A stretch of DNA of 64,000 nt from Mallotus nudiflorus (GCA_947683625.1 CANTUR010000669.1:768501-832500); one strand, 5' to 3'; counted from the stretch's first letter, positions 13,320 through 26,404 are shown. Made by a program: numbers and translations. Notes: generated from the letters alone by a model not told the origin.

Positions 13320-13705
13320 TATTATAAAAAAGTTGGATAATTAAGTCATTTATTAGTAAAAGTAAAATTAAATTAATTAAAATATAATTATAATTTGATA
13401 GAAAGTATATTTCTTATTTTAATTAGGTTAACTTCTATTTTGTATTTTATCTCTAATAAATATTAAATAATTTTAATTAGATTAACTTCTATTTTTTATT
13501 TTATCTCTAATAAATATTAAATTATTTTAATTAGATTAACTTATATTTTGTCTCAAATAAAAATGAATTTAATTAAAATATAATTTTAATATAATTGAAA
13601 GTATGTTTCCTATTTTAATTAGGTTAACTTTTATTTTATCTCTAACAAAATTAAATCAATTAAAATATAATTCTAATTTAATTGAAAGTATATATTTCTT
13701 ATTCT
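13320..13705. repeat. AT-rich tandem array, left part
   Basis: Imperfect tandem units of roughly 50-95 bp, each starting near AATTAGGTTAACTTCTATTT and followed by TATCTCTAATAAA. Unit starts are visible near 13421, 13469, 13527 and 13617. The array is interrupted by the Ty3/gypsy element at 13711 and resumes at 25078. The same sequence is present in inverse orientation at about 52455-53200. Confidence 0.85.
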
Positions 13706-13710
13706 AATTA
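13706..13710. repeat. Target-site duplication AATTA, left copy
   Basis: AATTA here and at 25078-25082 flank the two outer LTR ends exactly. This is the 5-bp duplication expected of Ty3/gypsy integration. Confidence 0.92.
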
Positions 13711-14931
13711 TGTCACGACCCAAAACAGAGGCCATGACCGGCGCTAGGGAACGGGAATTCTTTCGAATCCGGAACCCGTAGCAAGCCTAAAAATAAAATA
13801 AAACATGCAATAATAATAATAACAATATCAAATGCAGTGGAAATGAAAATCATAAATATCCAAAATAATATCCATCTCCCATATATAAATCTTTTAATAC
13901 AAATCCAGTTCAAGTATAATACAATCTCACATAAATAAAGTACATAAAATCCCACAATTAATTTACAACTACTGCAGTGTCTAGATTATAAAAATAAGAC
14001 TCAAGTAAGCAGTTTACACAAAGAAGTCGAGGCGGAAGAAATCCGGCGTACAGGCCTGCTACTGAGGTCTGAAGATGTTGACTCTCCTAAAAAATTATCA
14101 ACAGAGGGGAGTCAGACCTCACTGAGTGAATTACTATAATATATATATACATGCATACTAAATGTCAATGCACACAATCAAAAGTATATATATACACACA
14201 GATGCAGTAAAATCATTTTATATATATTTTACTGAAAATCATCGTTTATGAAGGATCAAATAGAACCCTATGATATCGCAACCTCAAAACAGTGTTAGAC
14301 AACACTCTAGCCATACAGGCTCACTTATTCCAAAATATATCCACTTAATCCATTTAGACAGTAGACTGGCCCCGAGACACTAAGTCAACCGAGCTCCAGC
14401 AGTCTAACTGTCAGTGTGATTGGCCCTGAGACACTTAGTCAACCGAGCTCCAGTAATCACACCTCCAAACCATATCTCACACATCAAATAATCATATCCA
14501 ATCAATATCCACAAATGGTTAGTAATATAGCCTAAATGCTATAGGCGCACCGGTACGTACTCGGTCCTAGTGCTGCCCACTAGGTAGCACGTTCTATTGA
14601 TATCCTTCATTAATAAATATAAAACATCCATTCATAAATAAATGATGCATGAATTTAAATAAAATAACAATATAAACCATATATATACCGAAAATATATC
14701 AAAAGTAAACCAGGTATATTTTGAGTATATATACGTCAAATGAATCCAATCAAATTATAAATTAAGCTAGAAATATATTTAAAAACATTTTAAATATAAT
14801 TTATTCATAAAACATGCATATAATTTAATATATACCAAAAATAAACTAAATATAAACTTAAGTAATAATCAAATTATTTATGCATATTTAATCAAAATAA
14901 AACATGCATTTCTAAATCATGCATCCTAAGC

Positions 14932-14934
<3 letters not shown>

Positions 14935-14958
<24 letters not shown>
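14935..14958. repeat. (AT)n microsatellite inside the LTR
   Basis: About twelve AT units. The matching place in the other LTR (around 23130-23144) is shorter, so the array has changed length since insertion. Confidence 0.85.
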
Positions 14959-14963
<5 letters not shown>

Positions 14964-16375
14964 GCAACTCACAATTTAGTGCGCTCCACGACATAGATCC
15001 GACGGGCTTGGTCCACTAGGCCTCGGTCTCAGCGCAACTAAATAAACAATAATAATAGACGTTAGAATACCTAGCAGAAAATTCTAGAATTCGATCTAGA
15101 ATATTAAACACAGAATCGAAATTAGGGATCGACTGGACATCACGTTTTACGAGAACTCTACCGAAAATTCGGCAGAACCTCCCCTGTAAAACGGACATCT
15201 CTCTACTCAAAGAGTAGAGCAGATCCTGCAAAGAAATACACTTCAAAAATAAACGCAAAATTACATTCACAACCCCTCGGTCGGACTCCAAACTACAGTC
15301 TACAGACCGGGGTCCACAAACACAGAACAATTTCAGAAATATCAAAAATACCCTTATAACATAGAAATTCATTTTATAAATAGAAATTACATAATTATCC
15401 TTTAAACACAGTAAAAACCGATAAAAACTCATTTTATTAGAAAAATCGTATATTATATATATATAATTGAAAATAATTCACAAAAAATAGTTTTAATTAG
15501 TTAAAAATACCAAATAATTTGTAGAAATCATTTTTATACCTTAGATAACTATTAAAATCAATTAAATTACATTTTTAGCCAATTTTGTGTAAAATTACCA
15601 AAATACCCTTATATATATAAATATACTAAAATTCATTCAAAAATTCACTAAAAATAGTATAATTATCCAAAATTAATTTTCTAAACATATTTATCAATAA
15701 TACCAATAATTAAACTCAATTAACCAATTAATTTTAATTTAAAACACAATTAACCCTAATTTTCCAAAATTACATAAACTTAAATAATTCCAAATAAATA
15801 CATAAAAATTCATAAAAATTCCAAATAAATTCCTATAATTAATTTCAACACCTATAATTATCATAAAACACAATTTCATAATTTAATTAATTAATTTCAG
15901 AAAATTAGAAAATAATATTAAAATATTCAAAAATACCCAAAAATCCAAATAATCTCCAAAAATTCCACAAAAATTCATACATGTAGATTAAGCTACTAAG
16001 AACAACATTTGTGAAGGGAGTTTTTATGAATCAATCAATTCAAAGCTCAAAAAAAATCAAAAACCCTAATATGGCCGAAATGGAAAATTCAAAACCTAAG
16101 CAAATCAAGACCATTTAAGCTCAAACCAAAGCTAGAATCATACTCACCGGAGCTCAAGGAGAAGAAAGAGACCAGCGGTGTCGAAAATGGTGGGCGGAAT
16201 CGCGAGGTGTGAAGAAATGCAACTTTCGGCCAAAAATGGAGGAAGGTAGCTAGCCGGTGCCGAGGAAGGAGGCTAGGGGCGGCGGAGCAGCTGGCTGGGG
16301 AGGGTGGAGCTGTTGGTGGCACTCCGACGGTAGGTGGTCGGGATTTGCAGCAGGAGGGGGAGAAGGGACGGGTTC

Positions 16376-16452
16376 GGGAAGAAAGAAGAAAGAAGAAGAA
16401 AAGAAAAGAAAAAGAAAAGAAAAAGAAAAAGAAAAGAAAGAGAAAAAAAAAT
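16376..16452. repeat. GA-rich simple tract in the LTR
   Basis: A run of AAGAAA and AAAAGAAAG units; the matching tract in the other LTR is at about 24540-24628. Frames across it read as Lys/Glu-rich or Phe/Ser-rich peptides and are not genes. On the element's coding strand it is a CT-rich tract just upstream of the GC-rich block. Confidence 0.85.
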
Positions 16453-16899
16453 AATTTTAATAAAATATTTGGGAAAAATCACACACCACACACTTAATAT
16501 TTAATATTCTAAAAAAATTTAATAATAATAAATGAAATTAATTAAATAACAATAAAACTAATAAATAAATAATAAAATATTAGGAAAATTAATTAAACAC
16601 CAATTAAATAAATAAGTACACATATATATGGTGTTTAATTTTTTTTAAAATATGTATGAGTTCATGCAAGTCCGTAAATATATTTAATATAAGTAGTAGT
16701 AAATTATTGACGTGAAAATTTCCCCGAAAATGCAAGTCCCGGGAAAATTTTATATAAAGTACTTAAAATAATACACAATAATTAAAATAGGTTTTAAATA
16801 CATATCAACTCGTAAAAATATCATAATATATATACAAAAACTATTAACACTGCATATCCCGATACAGTGTAAAAATATTTTAAAACACGGGATATTACA

Positions 16900-16911
16900 G
16901 TCTTCCCCCCG
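16900..16911 (-). other. Polypurine tract of the first Ty3/gypsy element
   Basis: Plus-strand GTCTTCCCCCC directly abuts the LTR end. On the element strand it is a GGGGGGAAGAC purine run, the expected plus-strand primer site for second-strand synthesis. Confidence 0.85.
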
Positions 16912-16946
16912 TACAAGAATTCGTCCCCGAATTCCAGAAAACAAGA

Positions 16947-19900
16947 TCAAGAAGGAAAGAGATACAGGTAAGAAGCTCGCATCTCAGCTTCAGTCTCCCA
17001 CGTATGCTCCTCAACTCTGTCGCTACGCCACAGAACCTTGACCATCGGAATCAGCTTCGACCGCAACTGTCGAACTTGATAATCTACGATCGCTACAGGT
17101 TCTTCCACAAACGTCAAATCTTCACTCACTTCTACACTGTCAGGCTGCAACACGTGAGAAGGGTCTGAGATATACTTCCTCAACATTGAGATATGAAATA
17201 CTGGATGCACCTGTGACATACTCGGAGGCAAATCCAACCGATATGCTACAATGCTAACTCTCTCCAGAATCTCATACGGTCCAATATATCTCGGTGCTAA
17301 CTTACCCTTCCTGCCAAATCTCATCACACCCTTCATCGGAGATACCTTCAAAAAAATGAAATCTCCAACCTGAAACTCCACATCTCTGCGCCTAGGATCC
17401 GCATAACTCTTCTGCCTGCTAACTGCGGTCTCTAATCTTCGCTTAATCACGACGACTTTCTCTGCAGCATCCTGAACCATCTCAGGTCCAGTCAAAGCTC
17501 TCTCACCAATCTCATCCCAACTCAAAGGGGATCTACACTTCCTTCTATATAATGCCTCGTATGGTGCCATACCAATACTGCTATGGTAGCTGTTATTATA
17601 TGCAAACTCAACGAGTGACAAATGATCATCCTAGCTACCTCCCAAATCCAGGACACACATTCTCAACATATCTTCCAGTGTCTGGATTGTCCTCTCAGAC
17701 TAAGCATCTGTCTGAGGATGAAAAGCAGTACTGAAGTCCAACCTAGTGCCCATCACTTCCTGCAACTTCTGCCAAAAATGAGAAGTAAACACCGAACCTC
17801 TATCTGACATAATAGACACAGGTACTCCATGAAGGCACACAATATGCTTCACGTACAACTTTGCCAATCTGGAAATAGAATAGGTGGTTTTCACAGGTAG
17901 AAAATGTGCAGACTTCGTCAACCTGTCTACAATTACCCAGATGGAATCGTATCCATCCTTCGAACGAGGTAATCCAACCACAAAATCCATAGCTATCCTC
18001 TCCCACTTCCACTCAGGAATAGGAAGAGGCTGAAGCTTCCCAGAAGGCTTATGATGCTCAGCTTTCACTTGCTGACACATCAAACACTTAGCAACATAAT
18101 CAGCGACATACTTCTTCAATCCATCCCACCAGTATAGATCTCTGATACCGTGGTACATCTTAGTGATACCCAGATGAATGCTGTAAGCTATAGAGTGTGC
18201 TTCCTCTAGGATCTCTTCTCTCAAATCATCCACATCAGGAACACACAATCTACCACTGATCCACAACACACCATCATCATCGAGTGTGAAATCAGTGAAC
18301 TTTCCTGCTCTGATATTCTCTGCAAGCTCTTCTAGAATAGGATCTCGGCTCTGAGCTGCTTTAATCTTATCCCTCAGTACAGATCGCACTTTAAATTGAG
18401 CTAGCAGTCCACCTGACCTACTGATCTTCATCATCAGACCTTAATCCACCAACAAATGCAATTCCTAGATCAATGGTCTCCTCTCAACACTGATGTGAGC
18501 AAGACTGCCTGAGGACTTCCTACTCAAGGCATCTGCTACCACATTTGCTTTAGCCGGATGATATAAAATCTCACAATCATAATCCTTCAACAATTCCAAC
18601 CATCTTCTCTACCTCAGATTCATATCTCTCTACTGGAAAATGTACTTAAGGCTCTTGTGATCAGTAAATATCTCACAAGTCACCCCATACAAATAATGTC
18701 TCCAAATCTTCAAAGCAAAGATCACTGCAGCCATTTCAAGATCATGTGTGGGATAGTTCTGCTCATGCTTCTTCAATTGCCTCGAAGCATAGGCTATCAC
18801 CCTTCCATTCTGCATCAACACACAACCAAGGCCAATTCTAGAGGCATCACAGTAAACTGTGAACTTATCCATACTATTAGGCAAAGCTAACACTGGGGCG
18901 ATGGTCAACTTCTCCTTCAACAACTGAAAACTGTTCTCACAAGCTTCTGACCACTCGAATCTAACATTCTTCTGAGTCAAGCGAGTCATAGGGGCTGCTA
19001 TTCTGGAAAAATCCTGCACAAATTGCCTATAATACCCGGCTAAACCTAGAAAACTTTGAATCTCTGTAACAGAAGTCGGTCTAAGCCATTCAGACACTGC
19101 TTCAATCTTCTATGGATCAACCTGGATACCTTCTTTAGACACTACGTGTCCAAGAAAAGAAACACTCTCCATCCAGAAATCACACTTTGAGAATTTAGCA
19201 TAAAGCTGATGATCTCTCAGTGTCTGTAGTACAATCCTCAAGTGATATACATGCTCCTCCATACTCCTTGAATATACAAGTATATCATCAATGAAGACTA
19301 CCACAAACTGATCCACATACGGTCTGAATACCTTGTTCATCAGATCCATAAAAGTTGCTGGTGCATTAGTCAAACCAAAAGACATCACCAGAAACTCATA
19401 ATGGCCATATTGCGTGCGAAATGTTGTCTTAGGAATATCAGCTTCACTAATCCGCAGCTGATGATAACCCGACCTCAAGTCAACCTTAGAAAAGAACTGT
19501 ACACCCTGTAGCTGATCAAACAAGTCATCTATCCTCGGGAGAGGATACTTGTTCTTCACTGTCACCTTATTCAGCTCTCTATAGTCAATGCACAGTCTCA
19601 GGGTACCATCCTTCTTCTTCACAAATAGGACCGGTGCACCCCAAAGAGAAACACTAGGTCTGATAAAACCCTTATCCAACAACTCTTGCAACTGCTCCTT
19701 CAACTCTTTCAACTCTGCAGGAGCCATTCTGTAGGGTGGCATAGATATAGGAGTAGTACCTGGAACCACATCTATACAGAACTCAATCTCTCTATGAGGT
19801 GGTAAACCTGGCAACTCCTCAGGAAAAACATCAGGAAACTCACAAGCAACAGGAACATCTGTGAGTGATAACTTCTCCACTGAAGTATCCCTGACCAATG

Positions 19901-20533
19901 CCAAATATCCCTGACAACCTTCCTCAACAACTTCCTAGCTGTAATAGCAGAAATATGATTCTGAGGTGCTGAACTCCTATCACCCACAAACTTAAACTCT
20001 ACTTCATCAGGAATTATGAACGTCACCTCTTTATTCCTGCAATCTACCACGGTATAGTGCTGAGATAACCAGTCCATTCCCAAAATAACATAAAACTCCA
20101 TCACATCCAACAGAATCAAATCAATGGGTAATTCTCTATCTTCCATGAGAACTGGACAACCAGAAAGAACAATATTGGTGTCCAAGGAATCTCTCAGAGG
20201 AGTGGCAACAGATAAAGGAAAAGCCATCCTCGAAGCTTGCCAATAAGATTTAGAAGCAAAAATGGGAGAAACAAATGAATGCGTGGCACCCGGATCAAAC
20301 AAAATCCAAGCATCCAGGTAACAGATAGAAACAATACCTGCCATGACTGCATTAGATGCCTGAGCATCCTGCTGAGTGAGATGGAAGACTCTGGCCTGTC
20401 CTCGACCTCCCTGCTGACTGGTAGAGGCCTGGCTAACCCCTCTGGCACCTCCTCTAGTACCTCTACCATGACCCTGCTGTGGAACAAGCTGAGTGGAACT
20501 CTGATGCTGGGCTGGTGGCAACTGAAATGGCAT
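16947..20533 (-). pseudogene. pol polyprotein remnant (PR-RT-RH-IN-chromodomain-like)
   Basis: Open blocks lie in the order protease (near 20270-20310), reverse transcriptase (19110-19904), RNase H (18600-19097), integrase (17700-18434) and integrase tail (16947-17621). The protease active site reads LFDPGATHSF, so the usual Ser/Thr after Asp is Pro, a likely inactivating change. RT retains the FIDDILVYS catalytic motif and CIDYRELN. RNase H shows VYCDAS and IFTDHKSL. Integrase shows the CLMCQQ zinc half-site, MDFVVGLP and the HPQTDA block. The tail has HPVFHISMLRKY and a VKVLWRSD...EEHTWE chromodomain-like end. Stops separate the blocks: at about 17695, within 17621-17700 (a Gln and a Trp position), between 18434 and 18630, and near 19105. 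Several are TAG where the family has CAG or TGG, the mark of C-to-T change on one strand. The whole is a dead copy. Confidence 0.9.
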
Positions 20534-20539
20534 GGGTGC

Positions 20540-21689
20540 AGCACTAGCAATCGATTGCTGTGGGAATCACAAAATCTGCGGCTGCTGATACCCAAAGTAA
20601 GGACATGATCTGGCAAAATGTCCTGTCTGCCCGCATCTGAAGCATGTCAGTAGTGTCAGATAACACGGTCCTTGATGTACTCTACCGTAAGTCTGACAAA
20701 CACTGATAGCTGATCCAGAACTACGACCACTGCTGCTGCTCAAAGCACTTGACCCAAATCTGAACGATCTACGCTGACCTCCACGTCCATGTCTATTGCT
20801 CCGATGCACTCGCTGCTGCTGTCTCTGACTCTGTTGTGTTGGACCTCGCTGCTGACTACTCGAACCAATATGAAAGCTCGAATATGGAGTAGCCTACAAT
20901 CCACTTGACTGAACTCCCAGCTGGTAATAATCAGGCATCGTTCCCTGCCTAACTAGCCTCAGCTCAATCTCCTTGGCTAACTCAATCACAAACTTGAGAG
21001 TAAGGCCTGCTGTAGGTATACCAGCAAAAGCTGAACCCAATCCAGGTAGTGATCACAAAATACTGATCTCACATCAGATCCTCTGCATATCTACCCAGAC
21101 AAAGAAACTCTCGGGTTTACTCTTCTACAGATCGATCTCCACGAGAAATACTGGTCAACCGGAGACGATAGCTCATACGAAGAGGCTCTGGACAGAATCT
21201 CCTCAAAAATCGCTCTCGAAACTGAGCCCAGGTCATCGTCATCATATAAGGCTGGATCATCTGAATAAACTAATCTAGAGCTGGTCCCTCGATAGACAAC
21301 TCGACGATCATGATCCGCTGGTGCTCGGTGTGAGCAGTCCGAGTCCTCGTCTCAATCGCATGTAAAAAATCTAACGGATCGGAAGTACCGTCAAAAGCAA
21401 TCCTGCCAACTCGGGCATAGAATAAAGCTGCCTCAGGGTCAGACATACCCTACTGATAGGCAGGCTGAACAGGCTGAACGACTGGAGGAATAGGAACATC
21501 AAACTCAGGCTCAACAGGCTCCTCATCCTGTAACTCTCTCTGCGTACGGTGACCTGTCGCTCCTCAAGGTCTACCTCTACCACGACCTCTACGCCTAACT
21601 GGCTGTTCAGGAGGTAAAACCTTATCCTGAAAAGACTCATCATCCTTGGCCTCAACGACTGGTGGAGCGACACGCGCTCGCCTCCTCAT
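20540..21689 (-). pseudogene. gag remnant with CCHC zinc knuckle
   Basis: It starts at the ATG at 21689 (MRRRARVAPP...), an acidic/basic N-terminus typical of plant Ty3/gypsy gag. The capsid-like middle contains the block MTMTWAQFRERFLRRF. The C-terminal zinc knuckle CFRCGQTGHFARSC (CX2CX4HX4C, about 20603-20645) binds element RNA. At least six in-frame stops are present, including one near 21573 (CGA to TGA) and one near 21452 (CAG to TAG), both consistent with decay of methylated cytosines. The open frame at 21371-21673 is in another frame and is not the gag reading. Confidence 0.85.
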
Positions 21690-21870
21690 TCTGAAAAGAC
21701 AAATGAAAAGATTCAGACAAAATAGACAATGGAGGAATAACGCGGAAAACTAAAACAAGGAATACTTATCAAGACATACTCGAACCTAATTCATTGTAGT
21801 AGTTCAACAGAAAACACAACTTAAAAACTAGGGCCACAACTCACATAACTAAGCCCTGACACAGAACTCC

Positions 21871-21882
21871 GCTCTGATACCA
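21871..21882 (-). other. Primer-binding site, tRNA-iMet type
   Basis: On the element strand this reads TGGTATCAGAGC, complementary to the 3' end of plant initiator methionine tRNA. It is 4 bp from the LTR edge. Confidence 0.9.
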
Positions 21883-21886
21883 ACTT

Positions 21887-24800
21887 TGTCACGACCCAAA
21901 ACAGGGGCCATGACCGACGCTAGGGAACGGAAATTCTTTCGAATCCGGAACCCGTAGCAAGCCTAAAAATAAAATAAAACATGCAATAATAATAATAATA
22001 ATATCAAATGCAACGGAAATGAAAATCATAAATATCCAAAATAATATCCATCTCCCATATATAAATCTTTTAATACAAATCCAGTTCAAGTATAATACAA
22101 TCTCACATAAATAAAATACATAAAATCCCATAATTAATTTACAACTACTGCAGTGTCTTGATTATAAAAATAAGACTCAAGTAAGCAGTTTACACAAAGA
22201 AGCCGGGGCGGAAGAAATCCAGTGTACAGGCCTACTACTGAGGTCTGAAGATGTTGACTCTCCTGAAAAATTGTCAACGGAGGGGAGTCAGACCTCACTG
22301 AGTGAATTACTATAATATATATATACATGCATACTAAATGTCAATGCACACAATCAAAAGTATATATATAATATGTATGTATACAAGCAAATGCACACAG
22401 ATGCAGTAAAATCATTTTATATATATTTTACTGAAAATCATCGTTTATGAAGGATCAAATAGAACCCTATGATATCGCAACCTCAAAACAATATTAGACA
22501 ACACTCTAGCCATACAGGCTCACTTATTCCAAAATATATCCACTTAATCCATTTAGACAGTAGACTGGCCCTGAGACACTAAGTCAACCAAGCTCCAGCA
22601 GTCTAACTGCCAGTGTGATTGGCCCCGAGACACTTGATCAACCGAGCTCCAGCAATCACACCTCCAAACCATATCTCACACATCAAATAATCATATCCAA
22701 TCAATATCCACAAATGGTTAGTAATATAGCCTAAATGCTATAGGCGCACCGGTACGTACTCGGTCCTAGTGCTGCCCACTAGGTAGCACGTTCTATTGAT
22801 ATCCTTCATTAATAAATATAAAACATCCATTCACAAATAAATGATGCATGAATTTAAATAAAATAACAATATAAACCATATATATACCGAAAATATACCA
22901 AAAGTAAACCAGGTATATTTCAAGTATATATACGTCAAATGAATCCAATCAAATTATAAATTAAGCTAGAAATATATTTAAAAATATTTTAAATATAATT
23001 TATTCATAAAACATGCATATAATTTAATATATACCAAAAATAAACTAAATATAAACTTAAGTAATAATCAAATTATTTATGCATATTTAATCAAAATAAA
23101 ACATGCATTTCTAAATCATGCATCCTAAGCATATATATATATATAAAATAGCAACTCACAATTTAGTGCGCTCCACGACATAGATCCGACGGGCCTGGTC
23201 CACTAGGCCTCGGTCTCGGTGCAACTAAATAAACAATAATAACAGACGTCAGAATACCTAGCAGAAAATTCTAGAATTCGATTTAGAATATTAAACACAG
23301 AATCGAAATTAGGGATCGATTGGACATCATGTTTTACAAGCTCCCCTGTAAAACGGACATCTCTCTACTCAAAGAGTAGAGCCAACCCTGCAAAGAAATA
23401 CGCTTCAAAAATAAACTCAAAATTACATTCACAACCCCTCGGTCGGACTCCAAACTACAGTCTACCGACCGGGGTCCACAAACACAGAATAATTTCAAAA
23501 ATACCAAAAATACCCTTATAACATAGAAATTCATTTTATAAATAGAAATTACATAATTATCCTTTAAACATAGTAAAAACCGATAAAAACTCATTTTATT
23601 AGAAAAACTGTATATTATATTTATATAATTGAAAATAATTCACGAAAAATAGTTTTAATTAGTTAAAAATACCAAATAATTTGTAGAAATCATTTTTATA
23701 CCTTAGATAACTATTAAAATCAATTAAATTACATTTTTAGCCAATTTTGTGTAAAATTACCAAAATACCCCTATATATATAAATATACTAAAATTCATTC
23801 AAAAATTCACCAAAAATAGTATAATTATCCAAAATTAATTTTCCCAACATATTTATCAATAATACCAATAATTAAACTCAATTAACCAATTAATTTCAAT
23901 TTAAAACACAATTAACCCTAATTTTCCAAAATTACATAAACTTAAATAATTCCAAATAAATACATAGAAATTCATAAAAATTCCAAATAAATTCCTATAA
24001 TTCATTTAAATACCTATAATTATCATAAAAAACAATTTCATAATTTAATTAATTAATTTTCGAAAATTAGAAAATAATATTAAAATATTCAAAAATACCC
24101 AAAAATCCAAATAATCTCCAAAAATTCCACAAAAATTCATACATATAGATTAAGCTACTAGGAACAACATTTGTGAAGGGATTTTTCATGAATCAATCAA
24201 TTAGAAGCTCAAAGAAAAATCAAAAACCCTAATATGGCCGAATTGAAAAATTCAAAACCTAAGCAAATCAAGACCATTTAAGCTCAAACCAAAGCTAGAA
24301 TCACACTCACCAGAGCTCAAGGAGAAGAAAGAGACTGGTGGTATCGAAAATGGTGGGCGGAATCACGAGGTGTGAAGAAATGCAACTTTCGGCCAAAAAT
24401 GGAGGAAGGAAGCTAGCCGGCGCCGAGGAAGGAGGCTAGGGGCGGCGAAGCAGCTGGCTGGGGAGGGTGGAGCTGCTGGTGGCACTCCGACGGTAGGTGG
24501 TCGGGATTTGCAGCAGGAGGGGGAGAAGGGACGGGTTCGGGAAGAAAGAAGGAAGAAGAAGAAAAGAAAAGAAAAAGAAAAGAAAAGAAAAAGGAAAAGA
24601 AAAAGAAAAAGAAAAGAAAGAGAAAAAAATAATTTTAATAAAATATTTGGGAAAAATCACACACCACACACTTAATATTTAATATTTTAAAAAAATTTAA
24701 TAATAATAAATGAAATTAATTAAATAACAATAAAACTAATAAATAAATAATAAAATATTAGGGTAATTAATTAAACACCAATTAAATAAATAAGTACACA

Positions 24801-25077
24801 TATATACGGTCTTTAATATTTTTAAAAATATGTATGAGTTCATGCAAGTCCGTAAATATATTTAATATAAGTAGTAGTAAATTATTGACGTGAAAATTTC
24901 TCCGAAAATGCAAGTCCCGGGAAAATTTTACGTAAAGTACTTAAAATAATACACAATAATTAAAATAGATTTTAAATACATATCAACTTGTAAAAATATC
25001 ATAATATATATACAAAAACTATTAACACTGCATATCCCGATACAGTGTAAAAATATTTAAAAATACGGGATATTACA
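21887..25077 (-). repeat. LTR of the first Ty3/gypsy element (5' LTR by orientation)
   Basis: 3191 bp, matching 13711-16899 along its whole length. It lacks about 30 bp near 23335 that the other LTR has at 15150-15180, and it has an extra AT/GT stretch near 22365-22395. Confidence 0.93.
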
Positions 25078-25082
25078 AATTA
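25078..25082. repeat. Target-site duplication AATTA, right copy
   Basis: Matches 13706-13710. It lies inside a repeat unit of the AT-rich array, which continues as AATTAGGTTAACTTCTATTT. Confidence 0.92.
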
Positions 25083-25452
25083 GGTTAACTTCTATTTTAT
25101 CTCTAATAAAAATGAAGTATGTTTCCTATTTTAATTAGATTAACTTTTATTTTATCTCTAACAAAATTAAATTAATTAAAATATAATTTTAATTAAAAGT
25201 ATATATTTCCTATTCTAATTAGGTTAACTTCTAATTTATCTCTAATAAAAATAATATTAATTAATATCAAAATCTACTTTAATTGAAAATATGTTCCCTA
25301 TTCTAATTATGTTAATTCTATTTTACCTCTAACAAATTAAATTAATTAAAATTTTAGTGATAATTTTGTTAAAAATATATATATTTCTATTTTAATTAGA
25401 TCTATTTATATTTTATCTAATATAAATCAAATTAGATAACATAATTTTATAT
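25083..25452. repeat. AT-rich tandem array, right part
   Basis: It continues the units begun at 13320, with unit starts near 25131, 25219, 25304 and 25397. The distal end (AAATCAAATTAGATAACATA) also matches the inverted copy near 52490. Confidence 0.85.
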
Positions 25453-26045
25453 GTCTTATTATATTAAATTTAATAAGTAAATAATTAAAATTAAAATTAA
25501 TAAATTTTATAAAAATAGGAAAAGTATATAATTTATTTTAAAATAATATATTTTCATAAATTTAAAATTAATAAATAAAAAAATAGAGCATATAATTTAT
25601 TTGAAAGTATATTTTCTGTAAGAAAATTAGTATAATTATCGCTTTTAGATATTTTTATAAAATTTTACAAAAAATAGTTAAAATTAAATTAATTAATATT
25701 TATCATTTAATTATTAGTTAAACTTAAAAAGTTACATCAAATTAATTTTTGTGTTAATAAAAATAAAAATATTAAAGAAATAAAGTGTTATAGTTCAAAT
25801 AAAAAATTTACTAAAATTGTAATAAATTACAAGTTTAATGGGATTGCAATATTTAAATTGTTATATAAAAAAAATATAACTTTTATTATTTTAAATTTTT
25901 ATTAACAAAATTTTTTTATTATCATATTATTAATTATGAACATAATATTTTTTTTATATAAAATCAGTTTTAAAATTGAGAAAAATTAATTGTAATAAAT
26001 AATGAATAATATCATATAATTATTTAAATAAAAGATTTATAAAAA
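25453..26045. other. Very AT-rich intergenic DNA
   Basis: Almost only A and T, with short runs of TAATAA and TTTTAT. I see no gene or known repeat. Confidence 0.5.
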
Positions 26046-26404
26046 TTATAATGAATTATAACTATATTAAATTAATATCAAATTGTTATATAAGTAAATA
26101 ATGATGTTATTATTTTAAAACTTTTATTTAATAATAATAATAATAATAATATATTTAATTGTTTATTTACTACATATGACGGGTCAAATAAATTTTTTTT
26201 TCTCGTATGAAACACATGTTTTTTTTTATAATGAATTATAACTATATTAAATTAATATCAAATTGTTATATAAGTAAATAATGTTGTTATTATTTTAAAA
26301 CTTTTATTTAGTAATAATAATAATAACATATTTAATTTTTTATTTACTACATATCACGGGTCAAATAAAATTTTTTTTCTCGTATGAAACACATGTTTTT
26401 TTTC
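26046..26404. repeat. 180-bp tandem duplication
   Basis: Two units with an exact 180-bp period (26046-26225 and 26226-about 26404). Both carry ATGAATTATAACTATATTAA, a (TAA)n run, ACGGGTCAAATAAA and CTCGTATGAAACACATG. The copies differ mainly in the number of TAA repeats and a few substitutions. Confidence 0.88.

Larger units (their letters stand above)
13711..16899 (-). repeat. LTR of the first Ty3/gypsy element (3' LTR by orientation)
   Basis: 3189 bp, from TGTCACGACCC to GATATTACA. It contains two tandem units of GAGACACT(A/T)AGTCAACCGA at 14358-14460, an (AT)n run near 14935-14958, and a GC-rich block with a GA-rich tract at about 16140-16450. The open frames in it are composition artefacts. 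Confidence 0.93.
13711..25077 (-). mobile_element. Full-length Ty3/gypsy retrotransposon (Tekay/Del-like chromovirus)
   Basis: An 11.4-kb element on the minus strand with two 3.2-kb LTRs, both of the form TGTCACGACCC...ATATTACA on the plus strand. It has a tRNA-iMet primer site, a polypurine tract, gag with a zinc knuckle, and protease, reverse transcriptase, RNase H and integrase in the Ty3/gypsy order. A chromodomain-like C-terminus and long LTRs fit the Tekay/Del lineage of chromoviruses. Perfect AATTA target duplications show that the insertion is complete. The two LTRs differ by scattered substitutions (three in the first 80 bases) and a gap near 15150/23335, so it is not a very recent insertion. 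Premature stops in gag and pol make it non-autonomous now. Confidence 0.93.

Noticed and set aside
16257..16454. Lys/Glu-rich open frame, also at 24497-24682
   Set aside because: It is the GA-rich tract of the LTR read in one frame. The partner frames on the other strand are equally open and equally meaningless.
20194..20616. A 140-codon frame overlapping the gag-pol boundary
   Set aside because: It is a shadow of the protease-containing frame. Only the other frame has protease and zinc-knuckle motifs.
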